Below, in pieces: positions 24,825 through 34,314 of a DNA stretch of 64,000 nt. A program made the position numbers and the translations under genes. The notes under the pieces were generated by a model. The model saw only the letters and a program-made list of their open reading frames with translations, had not been told where the DNA came from and did no database searches. The stretch is from Coliplasma sp045538555 (GTDB lineage Bacteria > Bacillota > Clostridia > Oscillospirales > CAG-382): NCBI GenBank assembly GCA_045538555.1, contig JAZSRP010000043.1, positions 62,001 through 126,000 on the forward strand. The letters are read 5' to 3'. Position 1 is the first letter of the stretch, and every line of letters starts with the position of its first letter.

Positions 24825-27203
24825 ATGAACAACGGTTTTGAAAAAGCAATACACACACTTGAGTATGATAAAATAATGGCATTGAATGCCTCATACGCAA
24901 TGACCGCTGTTGCAAAACAACGGATCGTTGATACAGTTCCGCTTGTTGATGAGGTAATGATCAACCGTTGCCTTGATGAAACGGAACAGGCATTGGAGCT
25001 TTTGACCTACAAAGGTTCGCCGGGAATCTCTGCACCCGAGAGCGTTATTGACTCAGCACAGCGTGCCTGTAAAGGTGCAATGCTCACAACAAAGGAATTG
25101 CTCAACGTTGCATCCATGCTTCGTGCAGTCACATCGCTCCGCCGGTATCCCGATGGAAAAAGTACGGGAGCGCTTGAGCCGTACTTTCTTGCCCTGACCG
25201 AAAACAAGGGCTTGGAATCAGATATCTCCATGAAGATAATCTCCGAGGATCAGATTGCGGACGATGCGTCTTCTTCTCTTCACAAAATTCGACGTGAAAT
25301 CAAAAGAGCAGAGGAAAACGTACGCAATATCCTTTCTCGACTTACCACCGGCGATAACGCAAAATTTTTGCAGGATACTATCGTGACCGTAAGGCAGGGA
25401 AGATACGTTGTTCCTGTCAGAGCAGAGCACAAAAACGACGTAAAAGGACTTGTTCACGATGCGTCTGCATCAGGCCAGACCTTGTTTATTGAGCCAATGG
25501 CAGTTGTTGAAGCAAACAACAAGCTCAGGGAGCTGAAAAGCGAGGAAACGGCAGAGATTGAAAAAATTTTGTTTGATCTTTCGGCAAAGGTTGCGGATTT
25601 TTCTGACTGTCTAAAAATAGACTTTGAAGCTGTCACAGACCTTGATATAATTTTTTCAAGAGCAAAATTTTCATCTGATCTCAACGGCTGCAGACCAAAG
25701 CTAAGCAACAAAAAACTCAAGCTAATTAAAGCACGTCACCCTCTGATCAACAAGGACCGTGTGGTTCCTATCAGTGTTGAATTTGGTGAAAAAGAAAACG
25801 CTCTTATCATAACCGGTCCCAATACAGGCGGAAAAACAGTTACTCTAAAAACGCTTGGACTTCTCTCGATGATGGCGCAGAGTGGACTTTTTGTTCCCTG
25901 TGATAATGGGACAGAACTTATTATTTTTGAACAGGTTCTGGCAGACATTGGAGATGAGCAGAGCATTGAACAATCACTTTCAACCTTTTCATCTCATATG
26001 GTAAATATTGTATCAATTCTTGAGCAATGCACCGACAGATCTTTGGTATTGTTTGATGAGTTGGGGGCGGGAACCGACCCTGTCGAGGGCGCTTCTCTTG
26101 CAATTTCAATCCTTGAGCGGGTTCGTTCCCTCGGAGCAAGAGTAGCGGCAACCACACACTATTCCGAGCTCAAACTATATGCACTTGACACAGAGGGTGT
26201 CATCAACGCCTCCTGTGAATTTGATCTTGCCACTCTCAAGCCAACATACCGTCTCATTACAGGCATTCCCGGGCGCTCCAATGCATTTGAAATTAGTTTG
26301 CGGCTTGGCATCGACAGAGATATTGTTGACAGAGCAAGACAGCTTCTTGCAGATGATAACATTCGGTTTGAAGAAGTTATCACTCGGCTGGAGGAGACCG
26401 AACAAAGCTTGAAAAAGCAAAAGAGCGAAGCAGAAGAGGCAAGGGAAGAAGCAAAGAAACTGCGTGAACAAGCCGAAAAAGAATCAAAGCTGCTCAAAGA
26501 GAGATCCGAATCGGAGCTTGACAGGGCACGAGCACAGGCGCAACGCATTCTTGATGCAGCAAAAGCAGCCAGCAACGCTGTGTTCAATGATCTAAATGAA
26601 ATTAAAAAGCTTGAGGCAAGGCAGCTCAACTCACAGCGTATAGATGATGCCAGAAACGCCATAAAACAGCGTATCAATGATGCAAACGTATTGGTAAAGG
26701 ACAATTTGGAATACCAATCCGATGCGGAAGAGACATATGTATTGCCCCGTCCTGTTGTTGCAGGTGATCGTGTATTGCTTGCCGACGTTGGACTTGAGGC
26801 AATTGTAAAAAGTGTATCAGGTGACACGGTGTTTGCTGTTGCAGGACGTTTTGAATCAAAAACAAGCATCAGCAACATCCGTCTGCTTGACAAAAAAGTT
26901 GAAAAACAACAGCAAAAGGGAAGAGCCCAATACACTCATTCTGCCGAGGCAGTGAAGCATGAGATCGACGTTAGAGGAAACACAGGCGACGATGCGTGGT
27001 TTATGATCGACAGATATCTTGAGGACGCAATACTTGCGGGATATGAGACAGTTTCTGTCATACACGGAAAAGGCACGGGAGCTCTCAGAAACGCACTTTG
27101 GCAGTATTTCCGTGCGGATAAACGCAGGATCAAAACTTTCCGTTTTGGAAAATACGGTGAGGGCGACACCGGCGTGACAATCCTTGAACTGAAAGTCAAA
27201 TAA
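24825..27203 (+). CDS. mutS2: MutS2 (endonuclease/anti-recombination, ribosome rescue)
   Basis: A 792-residue MutS-family ATPase. Helical core, then Walker A I-T-G-P-N-T-G-G-K-T (about 335), a L-V-L-F-D-E-L-G-A-G-T-D-P Walker B region, a long charged coiled coil (about 520-620, E/K/A-rich), a KOW-like segment and a C-terminal Smr domain with D-V-R-G and H-G-K-G-T-G-A-L-R. It lacks MutS mismatch-recognition domains, as MutS2 does. Known roles are suppression of recombination and handling of collided ribosomes. The ATG at 24825 has AAAGG at nine bases; a TTG just before it is less likely. Last gene of the operon. Confidence 0.97.
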   Translation: MNNGFEKAIHTLEYDKIMALNASYAMTAVAKQRIVDTVPLVDEVMINRCLDETEQALELLTYKGSPGISAPESVIDSAQRACKGAMLTTKELLNVASMLRAVTSLRRYPDGKSTGALEPYFLALTENKGLESDISMKIISEDQIADDASSSLHKIRREIKRAEENVRNILSRLTTGDNAKFLQDTIVTVRQGRYVVPVRAEHKNDVKGLVHDASASGQTLFIEPMAVVEANNKLRELKSEETAEIEKILFDLSAKVADFSDCLKIDFEAVTDLDIIFSRAKFSSDLNGCRPKLSNKKLKLIKARHPLINKDRVVPISVEFGEKENALIITGPNTGGKTVTLKTLGLLSMMAQSGLFVPCDNGTELIIFEQVLADIGDEQSIEQSLSTFSSHMVNIVSILEQCTDRSLVLFDELGAGTDPVEGASLAISILERVRSLGARVAATTHYSELKLYALDTEGVINASCEFDLATLKPTYRLITGIPGRSNAFEISLRLGIDRDIVDRARQLLADDNIRFEEVITRLEETEQSLKKQKSEAEEAREEAKKLREQAEKESKLLKERSESELDRARAQAQRILDAAKAASNAVFNDLNEIKKLEARQLNSQRIDDARNAIKQRINDANVLVKDNLEYQSDAEETYVLPRPVVAGDRVLLADVGLEAIVKSVSGDTVFAVAGRFESKTSISNIRLLDKKVEKQQQKGRAQYTHSAEAVKHEIDVRGNTGDDAWFMIDRYLEDAILAGYETVSVIHGKGTGALRNALWQYFRADKRRIKTFRFGKYGEGDTGVTILELKVK

Positions 27204-27213
27204 CACAAAAAAC

Positions 27214-27255
27214 AACACCTGAATCGGAGACAATTTCCGTTTCAGGTGTTTTTAT
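27214..27255. terminator. Bidirectional terminator after mutS2
   Basis: AACACCTGAA and TTCAGGTGTT (10 bp) pair with inner CGGA/TCCG pairing, T-rich on the right and A-rich on the left. It serves mutS2 and the converging radical SAM gene, whose stop codon overlaps the right flank. Confidence 0.9.
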
Positions 27256-28151
27256 TTGTCGCAAAGCTCACCCTGCAAGACGTTGTGCTTGTTTAGATAT
27301 CTGTTTAGTGAGTTGAGAACGTTTCGCTTATTTGCGCTCCAAAGCGGAGCAATGAGGATACTTTTGTCGCCATCGCCGGTCAAACGATGAATCACTATAT
27401 TTTTTGGTGTGTTTTTGAGACATTTTGCAATGATTTCAAAATATTCTTCCATTTCAAGAGGAATATACTCCATCTTGGCAAGCTTTGTGCCTCTCAGCAC
27501 GTGCAATAGCTGAAGCTTTATCCCATCCACTCCCAATGACGCCGCATACCGAACAGTATTTACTGCATCTTCTGCGTCCTCACCGGGAAGTCCGACGATT
27601 ATGTGGGCAACAACGTTGAGACCGTTGGCTTTCAATTTTTTTACACAGGATTCAAAGCAGGCGTTGTCATAACATCTATTTATCAAAACAGCTGTGTCCT
27701 CACGGCAGGTTTGCAACCCAAGCTCAACAAATACCGGTTTTATGCGGTTCAAGCATGAAAGTAATGTGATTTTTTCATCATCAAGACAGTCGGGTCTTGT
27801 TCCAATAGAAATCCCAACGATATCAGGATGCTTGATAGCAGGGACAAAAAGTTTTTCCAGTTTTTCTACAGGCGCATACGTATTTGTAAAAGCTTGAAAA
27901 TAACAGATATACCCGCCATCTTGTCCAATTTTTGACGCAACACGATGCTTTGCTTTTTCAATAGCGCAGTATATGTCCTCGCCCGTGTCCGCAAAATCTC
28001 CGGAACCGCTGCCCGAACAAAAAATACATCCGCCAACCCCGACAGTTCCGTCACGGTTGGGGCATCCGAGCCCCGTATTTATCGCTATTTTATAAATTTT
28101 TTTGCCAAACCGATTTCTAAGGTAGCTGTTTAATGAGTTATAACGTTCCAT
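27252..28151 (-). CDS. Radical SAM protein, YhcC/TIGR01212 type
   Basis: About 299 residues. The family opening Y-N-x-L-N-x-Y-L-R-x-x-F-G-K-K-I-Y-K-I leads to C-P-N-R-D-G...G-G-C-I-F-C, the unusual widely spaced cluster cysteines of the YhcC group, then A-F-T-N-T-Y-A-P and G-I-S-I-G-T-R-P-D-C-L. Members are conserved but their reaction is unknown. Overlaps the end of the ASKHA gene, so it is the third gene of a mgtC-ASKHA-yhcC transcript. The ATG at 28151 is preferred over a TTG three codons earlier because it fits the family N-terminus; neither has a strong ribosome site. Confidence 0.9.
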   Translation of the reverse strand: MERYNSLNSYLRNRFGKKIYKIAINTGLGCPNRDGTVGVGGCIFCSGSGSGDFADTGEDIYCAIEKAKHRVASKIGQDGGYICYFQAFTNTYAPVEKLEKLFVPAIKHPDIVGISIGTRPDCLDDEKITLLSCLNRIKPVFVELGLQTCREDTAVLINRCYDNACFESCVKKLKANGLNVVAHIIVGLPGEDAEDAVNTVRYAASLGVDGIKLQLLHVLRGTKLAKMEYIPLEMEEYFEIIAKCLKNTPKNIVIHRLTGDGDKSILIAPLWSANKRNVLNSLNRYLNKHNVLQGELCDK

Positions 28152-29616
28152 TTGAATCAAAATACATGTTTTTTATAAATTTCTGCTCAAAATCACTGTT
28201 TCCGCCAAGCTCAACCAACACACAATTTTGAGCAAGCTCACATGCCTTTTTGCGATACTCTGAATCAATCACCGCCATCACAGCCCCCGCCAAAGCGGAA
28301 TTACCAATGCAAGAAGTTTTTTGTACAACAGCTTGAGGAATCAACCCAATCCTTGCGGCATTTTTGGGATTTATAAAACTACCAAAATTCCCACACAAAA
28401 ACACTCTGTCAAGTTCATCAAAAGTAACCCCTGCTTTAGAAGCAAGACACTCTGCGGCAGAAAACACTGCGGATTTTGCCAGTTGGATTTTGGATATATC
28501 TTCAGAATCTAACAAAACGCCTGAGAAATCATATTTTTCGAATTTTAAGATTCCATCATAGGAAAGTATTTCATTGTTAAGCAAAAATGCTATTGCATCG
28601 ATCAATCCGCTGCCGCAAAAACCGACAGCTGCATAATTTCCAACAGTTCTTACCTCTGCAGTACCGTCGTTATCAACAATAGAACATATGGCTCCATTTG
28701 TAGCAATCATACCGCTTTTTATTCCCCTGCCTTCAAACGCAGGGCCTGCGGGTGCAGAGGTACAAAACAGTTTTTCTCCATTCCACAGCGCCAGCTCACA
28801 GTTTGTCCCAATATCCATCAACAATGTATTTTTAATCGTTGTCATTCCCGATGCAATAACCGATGAAAAAAGATCACCGCCACTGAAAGCGGCCGCGCAC
28901 GGAAAATAAAAATCATTTCCGATATATGTCCCAAAAAGTGATTTTGGAACAAATGGAAAAACTCCCATTTGTGACGGATCAAGCTCCGATACAATATGAA
29001 GCATTGTTGTATTTCCAGCAAAAACACAAAATTTTGGATAGGAGGGAAGTGACAAAAAATATTCTTCCAGCAGATCGGTTATCAACCTATGCATATGCAA
29101 ATAACCATCGTTTTTTGCATTTGTTATACGGGTCATCACGTCCTCACCAAACACAACAAGCGGATTTAGAAATGATTTTGTTTCAAAAATCTTTCCGCTC
29201 GGAAGACAAACAGTGGCGGCAAGAATCGTTGTGGTGCCGATATCAACAGCACAGGCAAAACATTCATTTTCATCTTCTGATTTTTCGCTAGAGGAAACAG
29301 CCGGTTTATAACCAACCGAAAAAGGAACTACCTGAGGGTTTGAATCCCATTCAAAAACGGTTACATCCCCTTTTATGTACGCAAAACAAGCAAGACGATA
29401 CCCAAGTTCAAGCCTTTTTGCCAAAAAATCTCTTTCTTCATCGGTAGGTGCAGACAATTCACCGCTGGCCTTGACTGCACATCCACCGCATATTGATTTT
29501 CCACCGCATGGCGCAGAAAAAACAAAACCGTTTTTTTGCAATGCGTCAAAAAGACGGGTGTTTTTTTCAACATAATAATCTTTTTTATTTCCCTGCGAAA
29601 AAACTGTCAGCACCAT
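28138..29616 (-). CDS. 2Fe-2S/ASKHA-domain protein (corrinoid-protein reductive activator type)
   Basis: A 492-residue cytosolic protein. Residues 1-90 form a plant-type ferredoxin domain with C-x5-C-x2-C (about 37-46) and a later Cys near 76. The rest is an actin-like ATPase fold (DUF4445/ASKHA) with D-I-G-T-T-T-I-L-A-A and L-M-D-I-G-T-N-C-E-L phosphate loops and G-x-A-G-P-A-F-E-G. Homologues (RamA/RACE-like) reductively reactivate corrinoid proteins in methyl transfer. No methyltransferase or corrinoid protein is adjacent, so the partner is elsewhere or differs. GAGG upstream lies inside the end of mgtC, so the two genes are translationally close. Confidence 0.9.
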   Translation of the reverse strand: MVLTVFSQGNKKDYYVEKNTRLFDALQKNGFVFSAPCGGKSICGGCAVKASGELSAPTDEERDFLAKRLELGYRLACFAYIKGDVTVFEWDSNPQVVPFSVGYKPAVSSSEKSEDENECFACAVDIGTTTILAATVCLPSGKIFETKSFLNPLVVFGEDVMTRITNAKNDGYLHMHRLITDLLEEYFLSLPSYPKFCVFAGNTTMLHIVSELDPSQMGVFPFVPKSLFGTYIGNDFYFPCAAAFSGGDLFSSVIASGMTTIKNTLLMDIGTNCELALWNGEKLFCTSAPAGPAFEGRGIKSGMIATNGAICSIVDNDGTAEVRTVGNYAAVGFCGSGLIDAIAFLLNNEILSYDGILKFEKYDFSGVLLDSEDISKIQLAKSAVFSAAECLASKAGVTFDELDRVFLCGNFGSFINPKNAARIGLIPQAVVQKTSCIGNSALAGAVMAVIDSEYRKKACELAQNCVLVELGGNSDFEQKFIKNMYFDSNGTL

Positions 29617-29618
29617 TG

Positions 29619-30314
29619 TTATATTGCCTCAATAGCAAATGCCACAAACTCCAAATCTGCAATGATACAGCATATGTTGTGAATATCATCATTGTTTTTC
29701 GCAATCACGGTTGCGTTTACGCCCACGTGATTGGGTGTAGATGATTTTGGAGCTGTGATATCGATTTCTGCAAGGGTTATTCCGCACTGTGCAACATTGT
29801 TCAATATTACGTTGAGAGAGTCTGCAGATCTAATCTCAAAATAAATTTTTCGTTTTCTGGAATGCCGTGAAAGAGCTCGGTCAAGATTTTTGAACTGAGT
29901 CATTACGATAAGTATCAGCAGTGTGCAAAGCAATGCCCCCTCATAAAAACCAATCCCGCACGCAAGCCCAATCGCAGCAGTACTCCAAAGTCCTGCCGCT
30001 GTGGTAAGACCTCTGATATGAAGACGCTGGGTCACCAAAATCGTTCCCGCACCAATAAAACCGATGCCCGAAACAACCTGCGCGGCGATTCTCAGCGGAT
30101 CACCGCCAAAACCAAGAACCGAGTATCCAAAAACACCGGTCATCACAGTCATTGAGGCGCCGAGACAAACCAAAATGTGTGTACGAAATCCTGCAGCGTG
30201 GCCGTTCTTTTCACGCTGGAGTCCAATCAAACCGCCTGCTACGAGAGACAAAAATATCCTGATTACCGATGATAAAAAGTTGAACTGACGAATATATTCA
30301 AAAAATTCAAACAT
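29619..30314 (-). CDS. MgtC/SapB family membrane protein
   Basis: 231 residues with four or five hydrophobic segments in the first 150 residues and the MgtC signature R-x-x-L-S-L-V-A-G-G-L-I-G-L-Q-R-E, G-F-R-T-H-I-L-V-C-L-G-A and I-G-F-I-G-A-G-T-I-L. The C-terminal 75 residues form a soluble ACT-like domain. Linked in other bacteria to magnesium limitation and acid tolerance, but biochemical role remains unclear. First gene of its operon, with promoter TTGACA-N17-TAAAAT. Symbol withheld because many paralogues exist. Confidence 0.92.
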   Translation of the reverse strand: MFEFFEYIRQFNFLSSVIRIFLSLVAGGLIGLQREKNGHAAGFRTHILVCLGASMTVMTGVFGYSVLGFGGDPLRIAAQVVSGIGFIGAGTILVTQRLHIRGLTTAAGLWSTAAIGLACGIGFYEGALLCTLLILIVMTQFKNLDRALSRHSRKRKIYFEIRSADSLNVILNNVAQCGITLAEIDITAPKSSTPNHVGVNATVIAKNNDDIHNICCIIADLEFVAFAIEAI

Positions 30315-30335
30315 TTGACAACACTCCTTTTTTTG

Positions 30336-30364
30336 ATTTTACCAAAATATTAAAAATTTGTCAA
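30336..30364 (-). promoter_or_regulatory. Promoter of the mgtC-ASKHA-yhcC operon
   Basis: On the minus strand, TTGACA, 17 bases, TAAAAT, about 22 bases before the start at 30314. Confidence 0.82.
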
Positions 30365-30452
30365 TGCGGTTCAATTGACAAGGAGTTACCTTTGTGATAT
30401 TATTATTTTGGATTACATAGTATAATGTATAATTTTTATATCGGAGATCATT

Positions 30453-31850
30453 ATGAAAAAAGATGTTATCATCGTAGGAGCAGGCCCTGCGGGTATTTTT
30501 ACTGCGCTTGAAATGATAAGAAAAGGAAGCAAAAAAAGCATCCTTATGATAGAAAAGGGAAAAGCGGTGGAAGACAGGCGCTGCCCAAAAAATATTACAA
30601 AAAAATGTGTCAATTGCAAACCGTTTTGCCATATAACCAGCGGTTTTTCCGGTGCAGGCGCCTTTTCCGACGGAAAGCTCTCATTAAGCAGTGAGGTTGG
30701 CGGAGATCTTCCGCGCCTCATAGGTGATGATGTTGCCCAGGAGACCATCAACTATACCGACTCTATATATCTTGAGTTCGGTGCAGATACCCACATTGAG
30801 GGCATCAACGCAAGCGAGGAAGTAAAAGAGATCCGCAAGCGTGCCATCAGAGCCGGTCTCAAGCTCGTTGACTGTCCTATCCGTCATATGGGCACAGAAA
30901 AGGCACAGGATATCTATCTTGCTATCGAGAATTACCTCCGTGCCAATGGCGTAGAGATGCTGTTTGGTTGCGAGTGCTCGGGAATTATTCTTGAAAACGG
31001 ACAGTGCAAGGGCGTCACCATCATCGAAAACGGTATGGAAAAAGAGATACTTTCTGATTATACTGTTGTTGCAACGGGACGCAGAGGGGCCGATTGGCTG
31101 GAAAAAATCTGTGCGGAGCATGATATTGCCCATGAACCGGGCACTGTTGATATAGGTGTCCGTGTCGAGGTCAGAAACGAGGTCATGGAGACCGTAAACA
31201 GTGCTCTTTATGAATCAAAGCTTATCGGCTATCCCCATCCTTTCAAAAACAAGGTACGGACTTTTTGTCAAAATCCCGGCGGCTTTGTCAGCCAAGAGAA
31301 CTATGACAACGATCTTGCCGTAGTCAACGGACATTCATACAAAGAGCTGAAGAGCAACAACACAAATCTTGCCATTCTTTGCTCCCACAACTTCAATACG
31401 CCCTTCAACCAGCCCATATCGTATGCTCAAAAGGTTGGTGAGCTTACAAATATGCTTGGAGCAGGACACATTCTCGTACAACGCTTTGGTGACATTCTTG
31501 ACGGAAAGCGCACATGGCAAAAGGAGCTTTCCCGTTCAAACCTCAAGCCCACACTCCCTGATGCAGTTGCCGGCGATATAACCGCCGCAATGCCGTACAG
31601 AGCAATGATGAATATTATCAATTTTATTCATGCGGTTGATCAGGTTGTTCCCGGTTTTGCAGCCGAAGAAACGCTGCTGTATTCTCCCGAATTGAAATTC
31701 TACAGCAACAGAGTCAAAATGGACGAAAACTTCAACACAAGCGTAGACGGTCTGTTCTGCCTGGGCGATTCCAGCGGATGGACAAGAGGATTGATGATGG
31801 CATCCGTAATGGGTGTTCTTATGGGCAGAAGAATCGCTGCCGAAGGATGA
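30453..31850 (+). CDS. FAD-dependent oxidoreductase (COG2509 type)
   Basis: A 465-residue flavoprotein of unknown substrate. N-terminal dinucleotide fold G-A-G-P-A-G-I-F-T-A (about 9-18), then a cysteine-rich stretch R-R-C-P...K-K-C-V-N-C-K-P-F-C and G-F-S-G-A-G-A-F-S-D-G-K-L, diagnostic of the uncharacterised FAD-dependent dehydrogenase group. The end carries the second FAD-contact motif G-D-S-S-G-W-T-R-G. Two overlapping TATAAT-like boxes lie just upstream but no well-spaced -35 was found. Single gene. Confidence 0.92.
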   Translation: MKKDVIIVGAGPAGIFTALEMIRKGSKKSILMIEKGKAVEDRRCPKNITKKCVNCKPFCHITSGFSGAGAFSDGKLSLSSEVGGDLPRLIGDDVAQETINYTDSIYLEFGADTHIEGINASEEVKEIRKRAIRAGLKLVDCPIRHMGTEKAQDIYLAIENYLRANGVEMLFGCECSGIILENGQCKGVTIIENGMEKEILSDYTVVATGRRGADWLEKICAEHDIAHEPGTVDIGVRVEVRNEVMETVNSALYESKLIGYPHPFKNKVRTFCQNPGGFVSQENYDNDLAVVNGHSYKELKSNNTNLAILCSHNFNTPFNQPISYAQKVGELTNMLGAGHILVQRFGDILDGKRTWQKELSRSNLKPTLPDAVAGDITAAMPYRAMMNIINFIHAVDQVVPGFAAEETLLYSPELKFYSNRVKMDENFNTSVDGLFCLGDSSGWTRGLMMASVMGVLMGRRIAAEG

Positions 31851-31878
31851 TTATATTTACATTTGTAGATACAATATA

Positions 31879-31907
31879 TTGACATATATTTTTCAATATG
31901 ATAATAT
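31879..31907 (+). promoter_or_regulatory. Promoter of the zinc-ribbon propeller-like protein gene
   Basis: TTGACA, 17 bases, TAATAT, in the 145-base gap after the flavoprotein gene. The surrounding AT richness makes the exact -10 uncertain. Confidence 0.65.
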
Positions 31908-31995
31908 ATAGTATAAATTTACGGATTTTTTATATGTAATATCTCATATTTAAAATTCTCAAAAATTCATATCAAAAACACAAGGAGGATCGTCT

Positions 31996-33663
31996 ATGAA
32001 TTGTCCCAACTGCGGTGCAAACGTTGAAGCCAATGATCTGTTTTGCACTTCCTGTGGCACAAGAATGACACAGCCCGAACCCCAACCCGCAGCGGAATCC
32101 GTTTCCGCCCAACCTGTTTCGCAGACCTATGCAGCACCCGCTGTAAACAATGAGCAACCCAAGGATAACTCCGCATTGCTCAAAAATCTTGTAAAATTTG
32201 GTACCATTGCCGTTGTTGCAGTAGTGCTTCTCGTTGTACTTATCAAGATCTTTACATCCGGTACAGACTATATTTTCCGTGAAAAAAATCTTCTCCCCAT
32301 CGAGGTTGATGATGAAATCAGATTTGTCATTGACGACAAAATGGGTGAAGCAAAGCAGTCCGGCTCACTTGATGAGTACGAAACATCCACAAAAGGCGAT
32401 ATAACAGTGTTTACCACCGTTGAAGAGACAGAGGTTGAAGATAACTCTTCTTCTGAGACTGATGATGAATACTACGATGATTGGGATGATTGGGGCGAGC
32501 CCGAGGTAGAGAGAACATACACTCTGTTTTGGACTGACGGAGACAAGGTGACAAAGATCGCCGATGATTGTGGCTCTTTCTTCGTACTTTCCGCTGACGG
32601 AACAGGTGTCGTATATTATGATGCCGACGGCAATATCTGCCTGTACAATATCGAAAAAGATGAAAACGTAAAAGTATACGATTACTCCGAGAATAAGAAC
32701 TTTTCCGGCATAACTATCGCTCCTAACGGTGACACTGTTGTATTCAAGGTTATTGAGTACACCGAGGAAGACGAGACCAAATCCAATATCTACCTCTTTG
32801 ACGGCAAAGAGAATGCAAAAGTCACCTCTGACGGATTTGTAATTGCTATGTCCGACGACGGCGACCTCATCTACGTTGTTACTGAAAACGACGAGGGAGA
32901 AGAAAAGCTCAACGTTTACAAGGGAACCAGCGGCGACAAGGTCTCTCTCGGCAAGTATTCTGATGTTGTTTGCTTCAACAATGACAACACTCAGATCATG
33001 TTTACCGATGGAGAGAAAACATATATCTCCGATGATGGTAAAGAGTCTGTAAAGATCTCCTCCAAATCCGGATTTGACATCGTCGTTCCCGAAGGATGCG
33101 TAGGTGTTGAGGATCTGTACGGCAAGGTATACGAGGCAGACAATGGTCTCTACCTTATCGAAGAGGACGAGGAACCCATCAAGCTCGCATCCAGGGTGTA
33201 TCAGGTGACAATGGATGCCAGCGGCGAGTATATTTATTTCATCAAGAGCGGCGATGAGACTCTGCTCCGAATTGAAATAGCCGATGAAGACAAAGCGGCA
33301 GACAACGCAGTCAAGATTGCCGAGGATGTTGACGGATACATCATTACCTCTGATTGCAAGAACGTTTATTATTCCTCCGATGACACTCTCTACAGCGTTG
33401 ACGGCAGAGATGGTGATGACAAGACCTCCATTGCTGAGGACGTCACCATGGCTCAGATTGACGGAAACGACGTATTCTATTATATCTGCGACGAAGAACT
33501 GTTCACCTGCGTCAAGGGCGAGAAATACGGCAAACTCAAGAGTGACATCATGGGCATCACCAAAGAGGGTGACTATGTATACGCCTTTACAAAAGAAGAC
33601 ATCAGCGTCTGCCTTGGCAAAAAGAGCATTGAGAAGCTCACCGATCACAACATGTTTGATTAA
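31996..33663 (+). CDS. Zinc-ribbon, single-pass membrane protein with propeller-like outer domain
   Basis: 555 residues. C-x2-C...C-x2-C ribbon (3-21), a Pro/Gln/Ala linker, one membrane helix (about 70-90) and a very acidic extracellular domain with repeated beta blades such as Y-I-Y-F-I-K-S-G-D, V-Y-Y-S-S-D-D-T-L-Y-S-V-D-G and V-F-Y-Y-I-C-D-E, suggestive of a TolB/DUF5050-type beta propeller (inferred). A D/E-rich low-complexity stretch (about 145-175) links the helix to the blades. AAGGAGG lies upstream. Monocistronic. The role is unknown; the build suggests a sensor or scaffold with the ribbon inside the cell. Confidence 0.85.
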   Translation: MNCPNCGANVEANDLFCTSCGTRMTQPEPQPAAESVSAQPVSQTYAAPAVNNEQPKDNSALLKNLVKFGTIAVVAVVLLVVLIKIFTSGTDYIFREKNLLPIEVDDEIRFVIDDKMGEAKQSGSLDEYETSTKGDITVFTTVEETEVEDNSSSETDDEYYDDWDDWGEPEVERTYTLFWTDGDKVTKIADDCGSFFVLSADGTGVVYYDADGNICLYNIEKDENVKVYDYSENKNFSGITIAPNGDTVVFKVIEYTEEDETKSNIYLFDGKENAKVTSDGFVIAMSDDGDLIYVVTENDEGEEKLNVYKGTSGDKVSLGKYSDVVCFNNDNTQIMFTDGEKTYISDDGKESVKISSKSGFDIVVPEGCVGVEDLYGKVYEADNGLYLIEEDEEPIKLASRVYQVTMDASGEYIYFIKSGDETLLRIEIADEDKAADNAVKIAEDVDGYIITSDCKNVYYSSDDTLYSVDGRDGDDKTSIAEDVTMAQIDGNDVFYYICDEELFTCVKGEKYGKLKSDIMGITKEGDYVYAFTKEDISVCLGKKSIEKLTDHNMFD

Positions 33664-33679
33664 TCGTCATACAAAAAAA

Positions 33680-33710
33680 CAAAGAGCGGTTTTCCGCTCT
33701 TTGTTTTTTT
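33680..33710. terminator. Bidirectional terminator between the zinc-ribbon gene and hsp20
   Basis: A perfect 10-bp stem CAAAGAGCGG / CCGCTCTTTG with a TTTT loop and a T7 run on the right, A7 on the left. Confidence 0.95.
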
Positions 33711-33739
33711 CAGGAAGGATCAGATTTATTTGAAAGCGA

Positions 33740-34162
33740 TCATTTGATTTCAATTTGCCTCGATTCCGGCTCTTGTTTTTTGAGCTTTGGCAGGGTGATC
33801 AATAGCAGACCGTTTTTGTATTCCGCTTCGATATTTTCTTTGTCGATCTCCGAAACGTCAAAGGAACGTGAATAGCTTCCGTATCTGCGCTCACGCTTTA
33901 TTAGGTTGTCTTGACTGCTTTCATTATTGCAATCGGATTTTGCAGACACCAAAAGAATATCACCGTTGATTTGGATAGAAATATCAGACTTTTCAAATCC
34001 GGGAAGCTCTGATTCAAGCAAATAAAAGTCACCTTTATCAAACACGTTTGTACAAATGTTTGTCATTGCACCTGAACCGAGCCCAAAAAAATGCCTGTCA
34101 ATATCATCAAAAATATTTGAGAATGCAAGCGATGGAAATCTGTTGTAGGTTGTAATATACAT
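33740..34162 (-). CDS. Small heat shock protein (Hsp20/alpha-crystallin)
   Basis: A 140-residue ATP-independent holdase chaperone. The alpha-crystallin domain (about 35-135) shows Y-L-L-E-S-E-L-P-G-F-E-K-S-D-I, the R-R-Y-G-S-Y-S-R-S-F strand and A-E-Y-K-N-G-L-L-x-I-T-L-P-K. The N-terminus contains the aromatic T-Y-N-R-F-P-S-L-A segment. ATG at 34162 has GGAGGT nine bases before it; an upstream in-frame ATG has none. A CIRCE-like repeat about 155 bases upstream suggests HrcA control. Confidence 0.95.
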   Translation of the reverse strand: MYITTYNRFPSLAFSNIFDDIDRHFFGLGSGAMTNICTNVFDKGDFYLLESELPGFEKSDISIQINGDILLVSAKSDCNNESSQDNLIKRERRYGSYSRSFDVSEIDKENIEAEYKNGLLLITLPKLKKQEPESRQIEIK

Positions 34163-34314
34163 AAAAATACCTCCGTATATCAATTTTTTAAAAAGATTTT
34201 TTTCGTTATTTCTTACGGCTATTCATCGGACTCACCCTTTCCGTTTCACTGTACTTACGTTATACAACAGAATTATTAATAAAAAAAGCAAAACAATACT
34301 ACAAATTGTAAATA

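Noticed and set aside
26159..26935. 258-codon minus-strand frame in mutS2
   Set aside because: Serine-rich shadow opposite the Lys/Glu-rich coiled coil of mutS2.
32365..33648. 427-codon minus-strand frame opposite the zinc-ribbon propeller-like gene
   Set aside because: No start signal and no domain. The opposite strand has a promoter, a ribosome site and a zinc ribbon.
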